A stretch of DNA of 64,000 nt, from NCBI GenBank assembly GCA_040384465.1, contig JAZKJF010000008.1, positions 62,001-126,000 of the forward strand, given 5' to 3'. Shown one piece after another: positions 33,942-42,711 of this stretch. How positions within the stretch are numbered: the stretch's first letter is position 1; every line of letters starts with the position of its first letter. The DNA is from UBA5078 sp040384465 (GTDB lineage: Bacteria; Pseudomonadota; Gammaproteobacteria; Pseudomonadales; Pseudohongiellaceae). The position numbers and the translations under genes are program-made. The notes beneath the pieces are model-generated. The model had not been told where the DNA came from. It was given only the letters and a program-made list of their open reading frames with translations, and did no database searches.

Positions 33942-36539
33942 GTGTTAGAAGCTTACCGTAAACATGTTGCCGAACGCGCTGCTCAAGGCATCGTTCCCAA
34001 GCCGCTGGATGCCGAGCAAACCGCTGCGCTCGTGGAGTTGCTGAAGAATCCTCCCAAGGGCGAGGAAGCCTTCCTGCTCGACCTGATCTCCAATCGCGTG
34101 CCTGCGGGCGTGGATGAAGCCGCCTATGTCAAAGCTGGCTTCCTGTCCGCCATCGCCAACGGCCAAGCCTCTTCTCCCATCCTCGACAAGACACTCGCGA
34201 CTCGACTGCTGGGCACCATGCTCGGTGGCTACAACATCGTGACTCTGGTCAAGCTGCTGGATAACCCCGCACTGGCTGCGCAGGCAGCAAAGGAGCTTTC
34301 GCATACACTGCTGATGTTCGACGCCTTCCACGATGTCGAAGAGCGTGCACAAGCAGGCAACGTACACGCCAAGGCACTGCTGCAATCCTGGGCCGATGCC
34401 GAGTGGTTCACCAACAAGCCGGAATTGCCGAAAGTCCTGACCGTCAGCGTCTACAAGGTGCCAGGCGAAACCAATACTGACGACCTCTCCCCGGCTCAGG
34501 ATGCCTGGTCACGCCCCGACATTCCCTTGCACGCACTGGCCATGTACAAGATGCCACGCGAAGGCGTCACCAATGCGGCGGCACAGATTGCAGAGCTGAA
34601 GAAACAAGGCTTCCCCGTGGCACTGATCGGCGACGTGCTGGGCACCGGCTCATCACGCAAGTCGGCGACCAACTCCGTGCTGTGGAACATCGGCAACGAC
34701 ATTCCTCACATCCCGAACAAACGTGATGGTGGTGTGTGTATCGGCAGCAAGATTGCCCCGATATTCTTCAACACCATGGAAGACGCAGGCGCTTTCCCGA
34801 TCGAGTGCGATGTCGAGAACTTGAACACCGGCGACATCATCGACATCTACACTTATGAAGGCAAAATTACCCTTCATGGCAGCAACGAAGTCATCAGTAC
34901 CTTCACGTTGAAGACCGAAGTGCTGCTCGACGAAGTCCGCGCTGGTGGCCGTATTCCGTTGATCATCGGCCGTGGCCTGACCGAGAAGGCGCGCACCTCT
35001 CTTGGGCTGCCAGCCTCAAAGATCTTCCGTCTGCCATTCAATCCGGAAAGCTCCACCAAGGGATACACACTGGCCCAGAAAATGGTCGGCAAGGCCTGCG
35101 GTGTGAAAGGCGTGCGTCCCGGCAGCTATTGCGAACCGAAGATGACCACCGTGGGTTCCCAGGACACCACTGGTCCGATGACCCGCGACGAGCTGAAAGA
35201 TCTGGCTTGTCTCGGCTTCTCTGCCGATCTGGTCATGCAGTCCTTCTGCCACACGGCTGCGTATCCGAAGCCCGTGGACATTGAGACTCAGCACACCCTG
35301 CCCGACTTCATTCAGACCCGGGGCGGCGTCGCGCTGCGTCCGGGCGACGGCATCATCCACTCCTGGCTGAACCGCATGCTGCTGCCTGACACTGTCGGCA
35401 CCGGCGGCGACTCTCACACCCGCTTCCCGATCGGTATCTCCTTCCCGGCCGGCTCCGGTCTGGTGGCGTTTGCTGCCGCCACTGGCGTGATCCCACTCGA
35501 TATGCCCGAGTCTGTACTCGTGCGCTTCAAGGGCGAGATGCAGCTCGGCATCACCCTGCGCGATCTCGTGAACGCGATCCCCTACGCGGCGCTGCAGTCC
35601 GGCGACCTGACCGTCGAGAAAAAAGGCAAGAAGAACATCTTCTCTGGCCGCATCCTCGAAATCGAAGGTCTGCCGAACTTGAAAGTGGAACAAGCGTTTG
35701 AACTGTCCGATGCATCGGCCGAACGCTCTGCCGGTGGTTGCACCATCCGCCTGAACAAAGAACCGATCATCGAGTACTTCAAGTCCAACATCACCCTGCT
35801 GCGCTGGATGATCGACCAGGGTTACGGCGACGCCCGCACGCTGGAACGTCGTGCCCGCGCGATGGAAGAGTGGTTGAAAGACCCGCAACTGCTGGTGCCG
35901 GATGCCGATGCCGAGTACTTCAAGATCATCGAGATCGACCTGAACGAGATCAAGGAGCCCCTGCTGGCCTGCCCGAACGACCCGGACGACATCAAACCTC
36001 TCTCTGCCGTACAGGGCACCAAGATTGATGAAGTGTTCATCGGTTCGTGCATGACCAACATCGGCCACTTCCGTGCAGCGAGTGAAGTGCTCAAACAGGT
36101 GAAGGGTGTAATTCCGACGCGTCTGTGGGTGTCTCCGCCAACGAAGATGGACCAGCACCAGCTGGTGGAAGAAGGCGTGTACAGCGTGTTTGGCGTATCC
36201 GGTGCACGCACCGAAATGCCGGGCTGTTCACTGTGCATGGGCAACCAGGCACGTGTGGCACCGAACTCGACAGTGGTTTCGACCTCCACTCGTAACTTCC
36301 CCAACCGTCTGGGTGAAGGCGCTGATGTATTCCTGGCCTCGTCCGAACTGGCAGCGGTCAGCTCCGTGCTGGGTCGTATTCCGACGATGGCAGAGTACAT
36401 GGTGTACATGAAGAACGTGGACACCATGTCCGACAAGATCTACCGCTACCTGAACTTCAACGAGATCAAGTCGTACATGGACGCGGCAGAACACGCCAAG
36501 ACCATCCCGCTGGTCGACGTGCGCGTAGTAGCAGCCTGA
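33942..36539 (+). CDS. acnB: Bifunctional aconitate hydratase 2 / 2-methylisocitrate dehydratase
   Basis: [4Fe-4S] enzyme of the TCA cycle (citrate to isocitrate), also acting in the methylcitrate cycle. I use the GTG at 33942, giving LEAYRKHVAERAAQGIVPKPLD after the initiator and 865 residues, the AcnB length; a GAGGGA ribosome-binding site is at 33930-33935. The upstream TTG at 33915 would add nine unlike residues. The order is HEAT-like domain, swivel domain, then the cluster domain with GGDSHTRFPIG (near 487), IGSCMTNIGHFR (near 701) and GCSLCMGNQARV (near 761). Ends 9 bp before a REP-like hairpin. Confidence 0.96.
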   Translation: MLEAYRKHVAERAAQGIVPKPLDAEQTAALVELLKNPPKGEEAFLLDLISNRVPAGVDEAAYVKAGFLSAIANGQASSPILDKTLATRLLGTMLGGYNIVTLVKLLDNPALAAQAAKELSHTLLMFDAFHDVEERAQAGNVHAKALLQSWADAEWFTNKPELPKVLTVSVYKVPGETNTDDLSPAQDAWSRPDIPLHALAMYKMPREGVTNAAAQIAELKKQGFPVALIGDVLGTGSSRKSATNSVLWNIGNDIPHIPNKRDGGVCIGSKIAPIFFNTMEDAGAFPIECDVENLNTGDIIDIYTYEGKITLHGSNEVISTFTLKTEVLLDEVRAGGRIPLIIGRGLTEKARTSLGLPASKIFRLPFNPESSTKGYTLAQKMVGKACGVKGVRPGSYCEPKMTTVGSQDTTGPMTRDELKDLACLGFSADLVMQSFCHTAAYPKPVDIETQHTLPDFIQTRGGVALRPGDGIIHSWLNRMLLPDTVGTGGDSHTRFPIGISFPAGSGLVAFAAATGVIPLDMPESVLVRFKGEMQLGITLRDLVNAIPYAALQSGDLTVEKKGKKNIFSGRILEIEGLPNLKVEQAFELSDASAERSAGGCTIRLNKEPIIEYFKSNITLLRWMIDQGYGDARTLERRARAMEEWLKDPQLLVPDADAEYFKIIEIDLNEIKEPLLACPNDPDDIKPLSAVQGTKIDEVFIGSCMTNIGHFRAASEVLKQVKGVIPTRLWVSPPTKMDQHQLVEEGVYSVFGVSGARTEMPGCSLCMGNQARVAPNSTVVSTSTRNFPNRLGEGADVFLASSELAAVSSVLGRIPTMAEYMVYMKNVDTMSDKIYRYLNFNEIKSYMDAAEHAKTIPLVDVRVVAA

Positions 36540-36548
36540 TTGACGACA

Positions 36549-36585
36549 GGCTCGCTCCCTGTGGGAGCGAGCCTGCTCGCGATTC
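36549..36585 (+). repeat. REP-like palindromic element, copy 1 (after acnB)
   Basis: A perfect 11 bp hairpin GGCTCGCTCCC-TGT-GGGAGCGAGCC (36549-36573) followed by a second nested one, GCGAGC-CT-GCTCGC. Positions 36558-36585 match 28 of 28 bases of the second copy at 50224-50251 in inverse orientation. It resembles intergenic REP elements of Pseudomonas and may also end acnB transcription. Confidence 0.75.
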
Positions 36586-36642
36586 TCCCTTCTCTAATTG
36601 CTAACTCCTGTCAGCATCTGAGCATTCCGACTCAGCCATCCA

Positions 36643-39600
36643 TCAGAACTGCCAGAGCGCTCGTACATACAAGCGGCGACCACGCGGATCAAACACCGTC
36701 CCGTCATAATTCAACGAGATTGAGTCAAAGACGCTCACCGGTTCACGGTAGGGCAGCTTGGCGTTGAACACATCCAGAATCCCGGCAGTAACCACTGTGG
36801 TGCCAAGACTCGCATTCGCCCAGGCGTGCGTGTAGCGATACTGCAGATCCCAACTGTCATAAGCATCGATCGTTCTGCTCAGCAGTGAACGCGCAAAGGC
36901 ATTGAACTGCGGATCTTTCAGACGTTGCTCAACCGTGATGTCCTCATAGGAACCTGTGTAGTGGCCAACCGCGCTGACGGCGTGATTGCCTCGATTCCAG
37001 GACATCGTCAGCAATGCCTTGTGGTCCGGCAATGAACGCACCAGATTGCCATCACCTGTGGTCCCCGCCGCGTCATAGATGCCGACATCGAGCAAACCAT
37101 TGTCCATACCCGGAACATTCGACAGCGTGTATTGACTGACAAAGGTGTAGTCCAGATTCACACCGAAGCTGCCCCAGTCATTCTCCCAGCGATAACCAGT
37201 CTTGATATCCACGCCGTCCGATGTGATCTCACCCGCATTGATCGCACTCAAGCGCAACTGAATCAGACCGCGATTCGGCGCCAGCAGACTTTCCTCAACG
37301 CCGGTGACTTGATACTTGCGGGGATCGACCACGCAGTTGAGCCTCTGCGAAGAATTGGCACCGTACTGAGCTGCCAATGCATTCGGATCACAGGCCACGT
37401 AGAGTTGCGCAGCGGCCGTATCCAGACTGGTATTCAAAATGTAATTACTGGTATTGCTGGCAGCAGCCTGAAACGCTTCCACTTGTCTTGTCATGGCAGA
37501 GCCCGCAGTCTCTGGCAGAACACGATCTTCGACCTCGAAGCGCCAGAAGTCAGCCTGCAGATGGAACCCTTCCAGCCTTCCTCCAGGTGTCCACATGAAA
37601 CCAGTGCTGAACGTATCCGCGTACTCGTTCCCGACATTCGGCGCAGGCGCGCCGAGAGTATAGGTGCTGGCCAGGCGGGCATTGGCGATAGTCGGTGGCA
37701 GCAGACCTGCCCGCACCGCTTGGTTCTTCAGCGGATCGAGGAAGGTAGCTGACGATGCATCCAGACCGTCGCCGATAATACCGGGGTTGGGTGCACGGAA
37801 AGATTGCGACCACGAACCGCGTACCAACAGTTGCTCGATGGGCCTCCAGCTCATCGCCAGCTTGGGCGATATCTCATCGCCAATCGCGCCACCGTAATCT
37901 TCCCAACGCAGTGCCACTTGGCTTTCGACATTCTCGATAAACGGCAGCGACAGCTCCATGAACAGGGCATTGGTGTTCTGATCAAGATCGTAGGAGCTGG
38001 TGCACGACGCACAACTGAGGTTGTTGTCGATCCAGCCGCGCTCGGACACCACGCCATTCTGGTAAGCGACAATCGCATTTTCATAGCCCGCACTCAATGA
38101 AGAGGAGCGCGATTTGGCATTGCGCTCACGACGTTGTGCGCCGGCCGCAAAGGCCGCTGTGCCGCCACTGAGTTCAAACAATTCTCCCGTGACGGTGGCA
38201 TCCCAGACACCCAGCTTGTTGCGACGATCGTCATTGAGGTGCACCTGGGAAATCCAGTTCAACAGCTCGTCAGAGTTCGCCACGTTGGCGTTGGTTATGG
38301 ACGTCAGGAAGGGGTTATAGAACTTGCAGTTGCCTTGCCCATGATTGTTGCTGGTCAATGCATAGGAAATTGGCTCGTAGGGCTGAGCGAAGAAACCTTC
38401 GAAAATGAATCGGTAATAGCTGGCATAGGGACCCCAGCCATTGGGTGCTGGTTGTTTCACGAAATCAAAGTTCGGCACCCCATTGGGCACACACCCCTCC
38501 CCTCCGAGGCCGACCGACGCCAGGTGGGCGCGTTGACGGCTGAACTCGCGAACACGCTTCTCTGAACTGGAACTTCCTGCGCTGTAGCTTAGATCCCATT
38601 CGAGGGTGCGCTCGGCAATTTGCAATTCACCTTTCAGCCCCATCTGCACACTCTGACTTTCCGAATTGTTACGGTTCTCGTCGTTGCCAGGTCGGGTATT
38701 CCCGTAAGCCAGACTGGTGTAGTGAGCCACATTCGGGCCGCCATTGATCAAGTCGGTAGGGTTGCTGGTGATGTTGGTGGGGCGTGCCTTGCCAAACATC
38801 GGCGCGTAATGCCCCAGCTCAAACACATTGCCAGCCGCGTTGCTGTAGGCACCGGGAGACGGTAGGAAAAAGTTACTGAAGGAGCGTGCATAACCGCTGC
38901 TCGACCGAATGGTTTCCTGCTGCGATGCCTGGAAAAAAGAGTAGAACTCTGTGCCATTCTCGAAGGTGTGATCGAAGGAACCGGCGACGCTGTCACGCGT
39001 GGTGTCATAAGACAGCGCAGCCCACTGGGATTCGTCCACGACGCAGGTGCCACTGCGCAGACCCAATGCTCCTCTTTGCAGAGGGTGCTCACCCAGAATG
39101 AAAAACTCGTTGCCACTTTCGTCCGTCAGCCCGCTCTTGCACAGCGGATCAGAATAGACTGTGGAGGGCGTCGACCATTCGGCAAGGTTGCGATCACGCA
39201 GCCCATTATTGAAGTAGGCTGGATTAGGCCGCGCACCGAAAGCAGCCGAGGTGATCGGAGCACCCAGGGCGCTCACGTTACCGGTGATCAGCGTGGTGCT
39301 ATCGTCGTAGAAATTGCCGTCGGTGGCAGGCAGGAGATCGCGATCAAAACGTTCACCGGAAAGCACAAAGTGTGTATTGTCATCTTCAGTCGCCCAACCC
39401 CAGATGGCACTGACCGTTGAGTCATAAACATCATCCGCCTTCTGTACTTTCTGCAAGTCTCCGTAAACTTCCAATCCTTCAAAGTCGGTGCGCATGATGA
39501 CATTGACCACCCCTGCTACCGCATCAGCACCATAGAGCGCCGATCCACCGTCCGTGAGCACCTCAACCCGCTCGGTCATCACCAGTGGCACGGAATTCAA

Positions 39601-40014
39601 GTCCACGAATTCGCCCCCGCTGTGCGTCAGCGCGGCCGATGGCACCAGACGCTTGCCGTTGACCAGAGTGAGGGTGGAATTCTCGCCCAGATTGCGAAGG
39701 TTGACCTGGGCCGTGCCGATCGTCCCGGTCACTTCTCCCGAACCACCCTCGGCAAACGAACCGGAATTCACGCCCAGATTCTTGATAACGTCCCATACGA
39801 GGGCGGCGCCCTGGGCTTCGATGGCCTCACGATCCACCACTTGCACGGGAGAAGGTGCATCAAGCGGAGTGCCCCTGATAAACGAGCCGGTAATGACGAT
39901 CTCTTCCACATCGGTACCGTCTTGCGCATAAACGACACCGGAAGACAGGGCCAAGGCGATGCTGGCTGCAAGAGTGGTACGACAGAATGTCTTTGCTTTT
40001 TTCTTGTTATACAT
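36643..40014 (-). CDS. TonB-dependent outer-membrane receptor
   Basis: A 1123-residue receptor: cytoplasmic-charged signal peptide cut near VYAQ, a TonB-box-like segment VEEIVITGSFIRG, plug domain (SPVQVVDREAIEAQGAALVWDVIKNL ... LRNLGENSTLTLVNGKRLVPS, residues 55-180) and a long beta-barrel ending in the aromatic VRALWQF. It belongs to the large TonB-receptor class common in marine proteobacteria, whose ligands include carbohydrates, peptides and aromatics. It lies 108 bp downstream of the unknown secreted gene and the haem/copper-oxidase-like gene, on the same strand. Ligand unknown; several Cys pairs (near 545 and 680) suggest surface-loop disulfides. Confidence 0.9.
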   Translation of the reverse strand: MYNKKKAKTFCRTTLAASIALALSSGVVYAQDGTDVEEIVITGSFIRGTPLDAPSPVQVVDREAIEAQGAALVWDVIKNLGVNSGSFAEGGSGEVTGTIGTAQVNLRNLGENSTLTLVNGKRLVPSAALTHSGGEFVDLNSVPLVMTERVEVLTDGGSALYGADAVAGVVNVIMRTDFEGLEVYGDLQKVQKADDVYDSTVSAIWGWATEDDNTHFVLSGERFDRDLLPATDGNFYDDSTTLITGNVSALGAPITSAAFGARPNPAYFNNGLRDRNLAEWSTPSTVYSDPLCKSGLTDESGNEFFILGEHPLQRGALGLRSGTCVVDESQWAALSYDTTRDSVAGSFDHTFENGTEFYSFFQASQQETIRSSSGYARSFSNFFLPSPGAYSNAAGNVFELGHYAPMFGKARPTNITSNPTDLINGGPNVAHYTSLAYGNTRPGNDENRNNSESQSVQMGLKGELQIAERTLEWDLSYSAGSSSSEKRVREFSRQRAHLASVGLGGEGCVPNGVPNFDFVKQPAPNGWGPYASYYRFIFEGFFAQPYEPISYALTSNNHGQGNCKFYNPFLTSITNANVANSDELLNWISQVHLNDDRRNKLGVWDATVTGELFELSGGTAAFAAGAQRRERNAKSRSSSLSAGYENAIVAYQNGVVSERGWIDNNLSCASCTSSYDLDQNTNALFMELSLPFIENVESQVALRWEDYGGAIGDEISPKLAMSWRPIEQLLVRGSWSQSFRAPNPGIIGDGLDASSATFLDPLKNQAVRAGLLPPTIANARLASTYTLGAPAPNVGNEYADTFSTGFMWTPGGRLEGFHLQADFWRFEVEDRVLPETAGSAMTRQVEAFQAAASNTSNYILNTSLDTAAAQLYVACDPNALAAQYGANSSQRLNCVVDPRKYQVTGVEESLLAPNRGLIQLRLSAINAGEITSDGVDIKTGYRWENDWGSFGVNLDYTFVSQYTLSNVPGMDNGLLDVGIYDAAGTTGDGNLVRSLPDHKALLTMSWNRGNHAVSAVGHYTGSYEDITVEQRLKDPQFNAFARSLLSRTIDAYDSWDLQYRYTHAWANASLGTTVVTAGILDVFNAKLPYREPVSVFDSISLNYDGTVFDPRGRRLYVRALWQF

Positions 40015-40122
40015 TTGTGATGTCCCTTACGAATGAGTTCTTATGTATTTTTATTGAACTACTGATCTAACAACATCCACTGCAACTGCCTGCACTGCTC
40101 GCCATTACCTGCTGACTATCCC

Positions 40123-41088
40123 TTAGTCGCCTGTCACCTCCACCGTCACGTACTGGTCGTGAAACAAACCTCCATCGTCGGCTCTCGCCACGAGTACATA
40201 GGTGCCCGGCTCCTGGAAAGCGACAGAGGCTTCATAGACGCCGTCCTCGGGAACAGGCGGTGGTACCCAGTAGAGACTCCAGGGAGAGTTATTGGCGGGA
40301 CGGGTGTCTTCCCAGACTTTCACCTGCGGCGGACTGAATGCGACAGTGTTGCCATCCCCGCCATCGGCAGCACGGTAGACGACCCATGACAGATGCAGTC
40401 CATTGATCTTGTTGACTGTCGCGATCAGCGGCGGTCTTATGATCCGCTCCCATTCGGAAGTTGCTGAACGCTTGGAGGGGCCGCGGCGTGTCTTCGGATA
40501 ACCATCATCTTCAACGAGCGCCCGCAAAGTGATCTGCTCGTTGACCTTGGCAGAGCGCGTGCTGCTCTCCAGCACCGTGACGCGCGGAGGCTGATTCATG
40601 TCGCCATCGAGAGACCCGCCTGCACCGCCAAAGGCCCCAGTCTCGGATTGAATGAGATCCTTGTTCACCACATAGTCAGGAGTAATGGACCCATAGGCTT
40701 TGCGGGTCTGACCATTTGGAGAGGTCAAGGTCCACACCAGCTCGCTGTCACCAAAATCCGCCGGCACATTCACCGTAAAGACGAAACGGTTGCGCCTGGG
40801 CTGGAAGAACGTGGGCTGCCCCCTGTCCTGCTCCCCCGGAGCAAAGAAGTTGTTTTCGCCCACCAGAATGTTCGGCATTTCCTCCCAATTCTCATTGTGA
40901 TATCCAAAGTGCAGATTGAAGGTGCCATCCGGCATTGCCTCCCAGCCCTCGAATGCCACTTCTATGTGCTGGTCTCTGTCATAGTTGTTCTGCGCCAGGG
41001 CAGGCACTGCACAACACACACCCAGCAATCCCAGCCACACCGTCACCAAAATTCTGCCAATACTGTTACTTCCAATACCATTCATCAT
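40123..41088 (-). CDS. Secreted protein of unknown family, paired with the haem/copper protein
   Basis: I do not recognise this family. The 321-residue product has a signal peptide (ILVTVWLGLLGVCCAVPALAQ). The first half is rich in aromatic residues and Asn (HIEVAFEGWEAMPDGTFNL HFGYHNENWEE) and contains RNRFVFTVNVPADFGDSELVWTLTSPNG, a beta-sandwich-like stretch. The C-terminal part (SPWSLYWVPPPVPEDGVYEASVAFQEPGTYVLVARADDGG) looks like an Ig-like domain. Its ATG overlaps the stop of the upstream gene (ATGA), so the two are translated together and probably work together in the periplasm or at the surface. Confidence 0.8.
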   Translation of the reverse strand: MMNGIGSNSIGRILVTVWLGLLGVCCAVPALAQNNYDRDQHIEVAFEGWEAMPDGTFNLHFGYHNENWEEMPNILVGENNFFAPGEQDRGQPTFFQPRRNRFVFTVNVPADFGDSELVWTLTSPNGQTRKAYGSITPDYVVNKDLIQSETGAFGGAGGSLDGDMNQPPRVTVLESSTRSAKVNEQITLRALVEDDGYPKTRRGPSKRSATSEWERIIRPPLIATVNKINGLHLSWVVYRAADGGDGNTVAFSPPQVKVWEDTRPANNSPWSLYWVPPPVPEDGVYEASVAFQEPGTYVLVARADDGGLFHDQYVTVEVTGD

Positions 41089-42542
41089 TGCTTCACGTCC
41101 CAGTAGCGAATTTGTGCGGGAGTCATCGTTTTCTTCTCTTCCTCAGTGAGTTCGAGTGGGTTGACGATTGGCATCATGCACAATGGGCAGCCTCGAACAC
41201 TGTCATTCTCAGTGAGGTTGAGCACTTCACGTCGAGTCGTCATTTCGTCCAGAAACTGGTCATCTGTCATCTCCAGCTGGATGCCGAGATCAATGAACAT
41301 ATTGGTCACCGACCGGTTGCCTGCCCCCTGCCAGTTGCGCGGATCAGGGACATTGGGATTGGTCGTGGAGTTGTCCATGAATGCGGTGAGATGGAGGATC
41401 GTCCCTGCTGGTAACAGCGGCTGCGCGTGATCCGCATAGGTGTAGTTGATGACCCAGTTGTGGTCATAGCCAACACAAGAGAGTGTCTCCACGCTCATTC
41501 CCCAGATAGCTTCCAGGCACATGCGCGAACCAGGGCCATGCAGGTGCGGTTCATAGGCAGAGATCTTCGTTGGCTTTCTCAGCGTGGCGTAAGAATGCAG
41601 TTCCGTCGTGGTGGTGTTGCCCGGAATGCTCATGTTGATGCCGTCGCCCATGATCATGCGGGAGAGTTGATAGGACGGTTCATACCCTGGCGGGTGGAAG
41701 TAGAACGCGATCTCGATATGGGCGGTGGTATCAATGCCGTTGGAGTGCAGGTGCGTAGTGTTGTTGCTGATAGCTCGGGCATTAGCGGGCAACAACCTGC
41801 CTGCCTTGGGATCGAAGATATCCGGCATGCGACCCAGTTCGTGGATCGGCATGTTGGTTCTGGCGTCATCGATTGGGTTGCCTTCGTCATCAAAGGCCTG
41901 AATGGCCCACTGCATGTGGTGCACGATGAACTGACCACCCACACTGGTGGATATCTTGCTGCGGTCCACATCATTGATTTCGCGGATCTCGACCTGTCGA
42001 ATGTAACGTGGCTCGTCAAGAGGAATGGGGATGTCCGGGATAGCGCCCCACCAGTCAGGCTGGCCAGCCTTCATGGCAATGGCCGCACTGCGAATCACGA
42101 GATCGGGCGTGCCGCTTCGCCATTCGGGGCCTTCGTCGAACTTGCGCAGCTCCGGCGCATCGTCAGGATTACCCTGAGGTGAACCATTCTGTGCCCACTC
42201 GGCAATCATCGCGATCTGCTCTTCACTCAGAGCCGGATTGCTCTTGTAGTCCTGAATACCGTTATCGCGTTCCAGATAAAACGGCGGCATGGCCCCCATC
42301 TTGTCCTTCAGACCTGTCTTGTACATGATCAATCCGGCATAGGGTGCCACTTCATCGTAAGTGATCAGCGGCATGGGCCCAGCCCCACCGACGCGGTGAC
42401 AATGGACGCATTTCTCCTGCAGGATAGGTTGTATGTCTTTGTGGAAACTCAGGGTGGTGTCCGCGACTGCGACACCAGAGGCCATGAGGCTGATGGCGAT
42501 CAGGCCGACACGATGCAGCCACCTCGAATAGTGCGATCTCAT
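41085..42542 (-). CDS. Periplasmic c-type haem protein with copper-monooxygenase-like domain
   Basis: The 485 residues show a signal peptide cut near VAVA/DTT, a mono-haem cytochrome c segment with CVHCH at 45-49 and possible axial Met 85 in KMGAMPPF, then a large domain resembling type II copper ascorbate-dependent monooxygenases (PHM-like). Candidate copper ligands are HHM at 208-210, THLH at 263-266, HLH at 333-335 (EPHLHGPG) and Met415 in RSVTNMFIDL. A terminal CPLCMM (452-457) may bind metal too. Likely role: periplasmic oxidation of a substrate with electrons passed through the haem; the substrate is unknown. First gene of a set with the secreted partner and TonB receptor. Confidence 0.72.
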   Translation of the reverse strand: MRSHYSRWLHRVGLIAISLMASGVAVADTTLSFHKDIQPILQEKCVHCHRVGGAGPMPLITYDEVAPYAGLIMYKTGLKDKMGAMPPFYLERDNGIQDYKSNPALSEEQIAMIAEWAQNGSPQGNPDDAPELRKFDEGPEWRSGTPDLVIRSAAIAMKAGQPDWWGAIPDIPIPLDEPRYIRQVEIREINDVDRSKISTSVGGQFIVHHMQWAIQAFDDEGNPIDDARTNMPIHELGRMPDIFDPKAGRLLPANARAISNNTTHLHSNGIDTTAHIEIAFYFHPPGYEPSYQLSRMIMGDGINMSIPGNTTTTELHSYATLRKPTKISAYEPHLHGPGSRMCLEAIWGMSVETLSCVGYDHNWVINYTYADHAQPLLPAGTILHLTAFMDNSTTNPNVPDPRNWQGAGNRSVTNMFIDLGIQLEMTDDQFLDEMTTRREVLNLTENDSVRGCPLCMMPIVNPLELTEEEKKTMTPAQIRYWDVKQ

Positions 42543-42711
42543 TGCAGGTCTCCCGCTTGCTGGATTTGAAATTCAGGACGCGGCTGATCCTAGCAACATC
42601 GGGATGACGGCAAGTGCGGGATTCGAGTTACTTACTGCGGAGAACGGGAGATTTATTACGGATTTCGAAATTGACACTGTGTCATCAGACAGGAAGAGAG
42701 AGTGGCCACGA

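Noticed and set aside
35016..36158. 380-codon open frame antisense to acnB, and similarly long ones antisense to pepN, the molybdopterin subunit and nqrF
   Set aside because: Long antisense frames follow from the codon bias of the real genes; the translations are His/Arg/Gln-rich and match no family.
36540..36767. Frame starting MTTGSLPVGASLLAILPS after acnB
   Set aside because: Its recognisable start is only the translated REP element, and the rest overlaps the TonB receptor gene in antisense.
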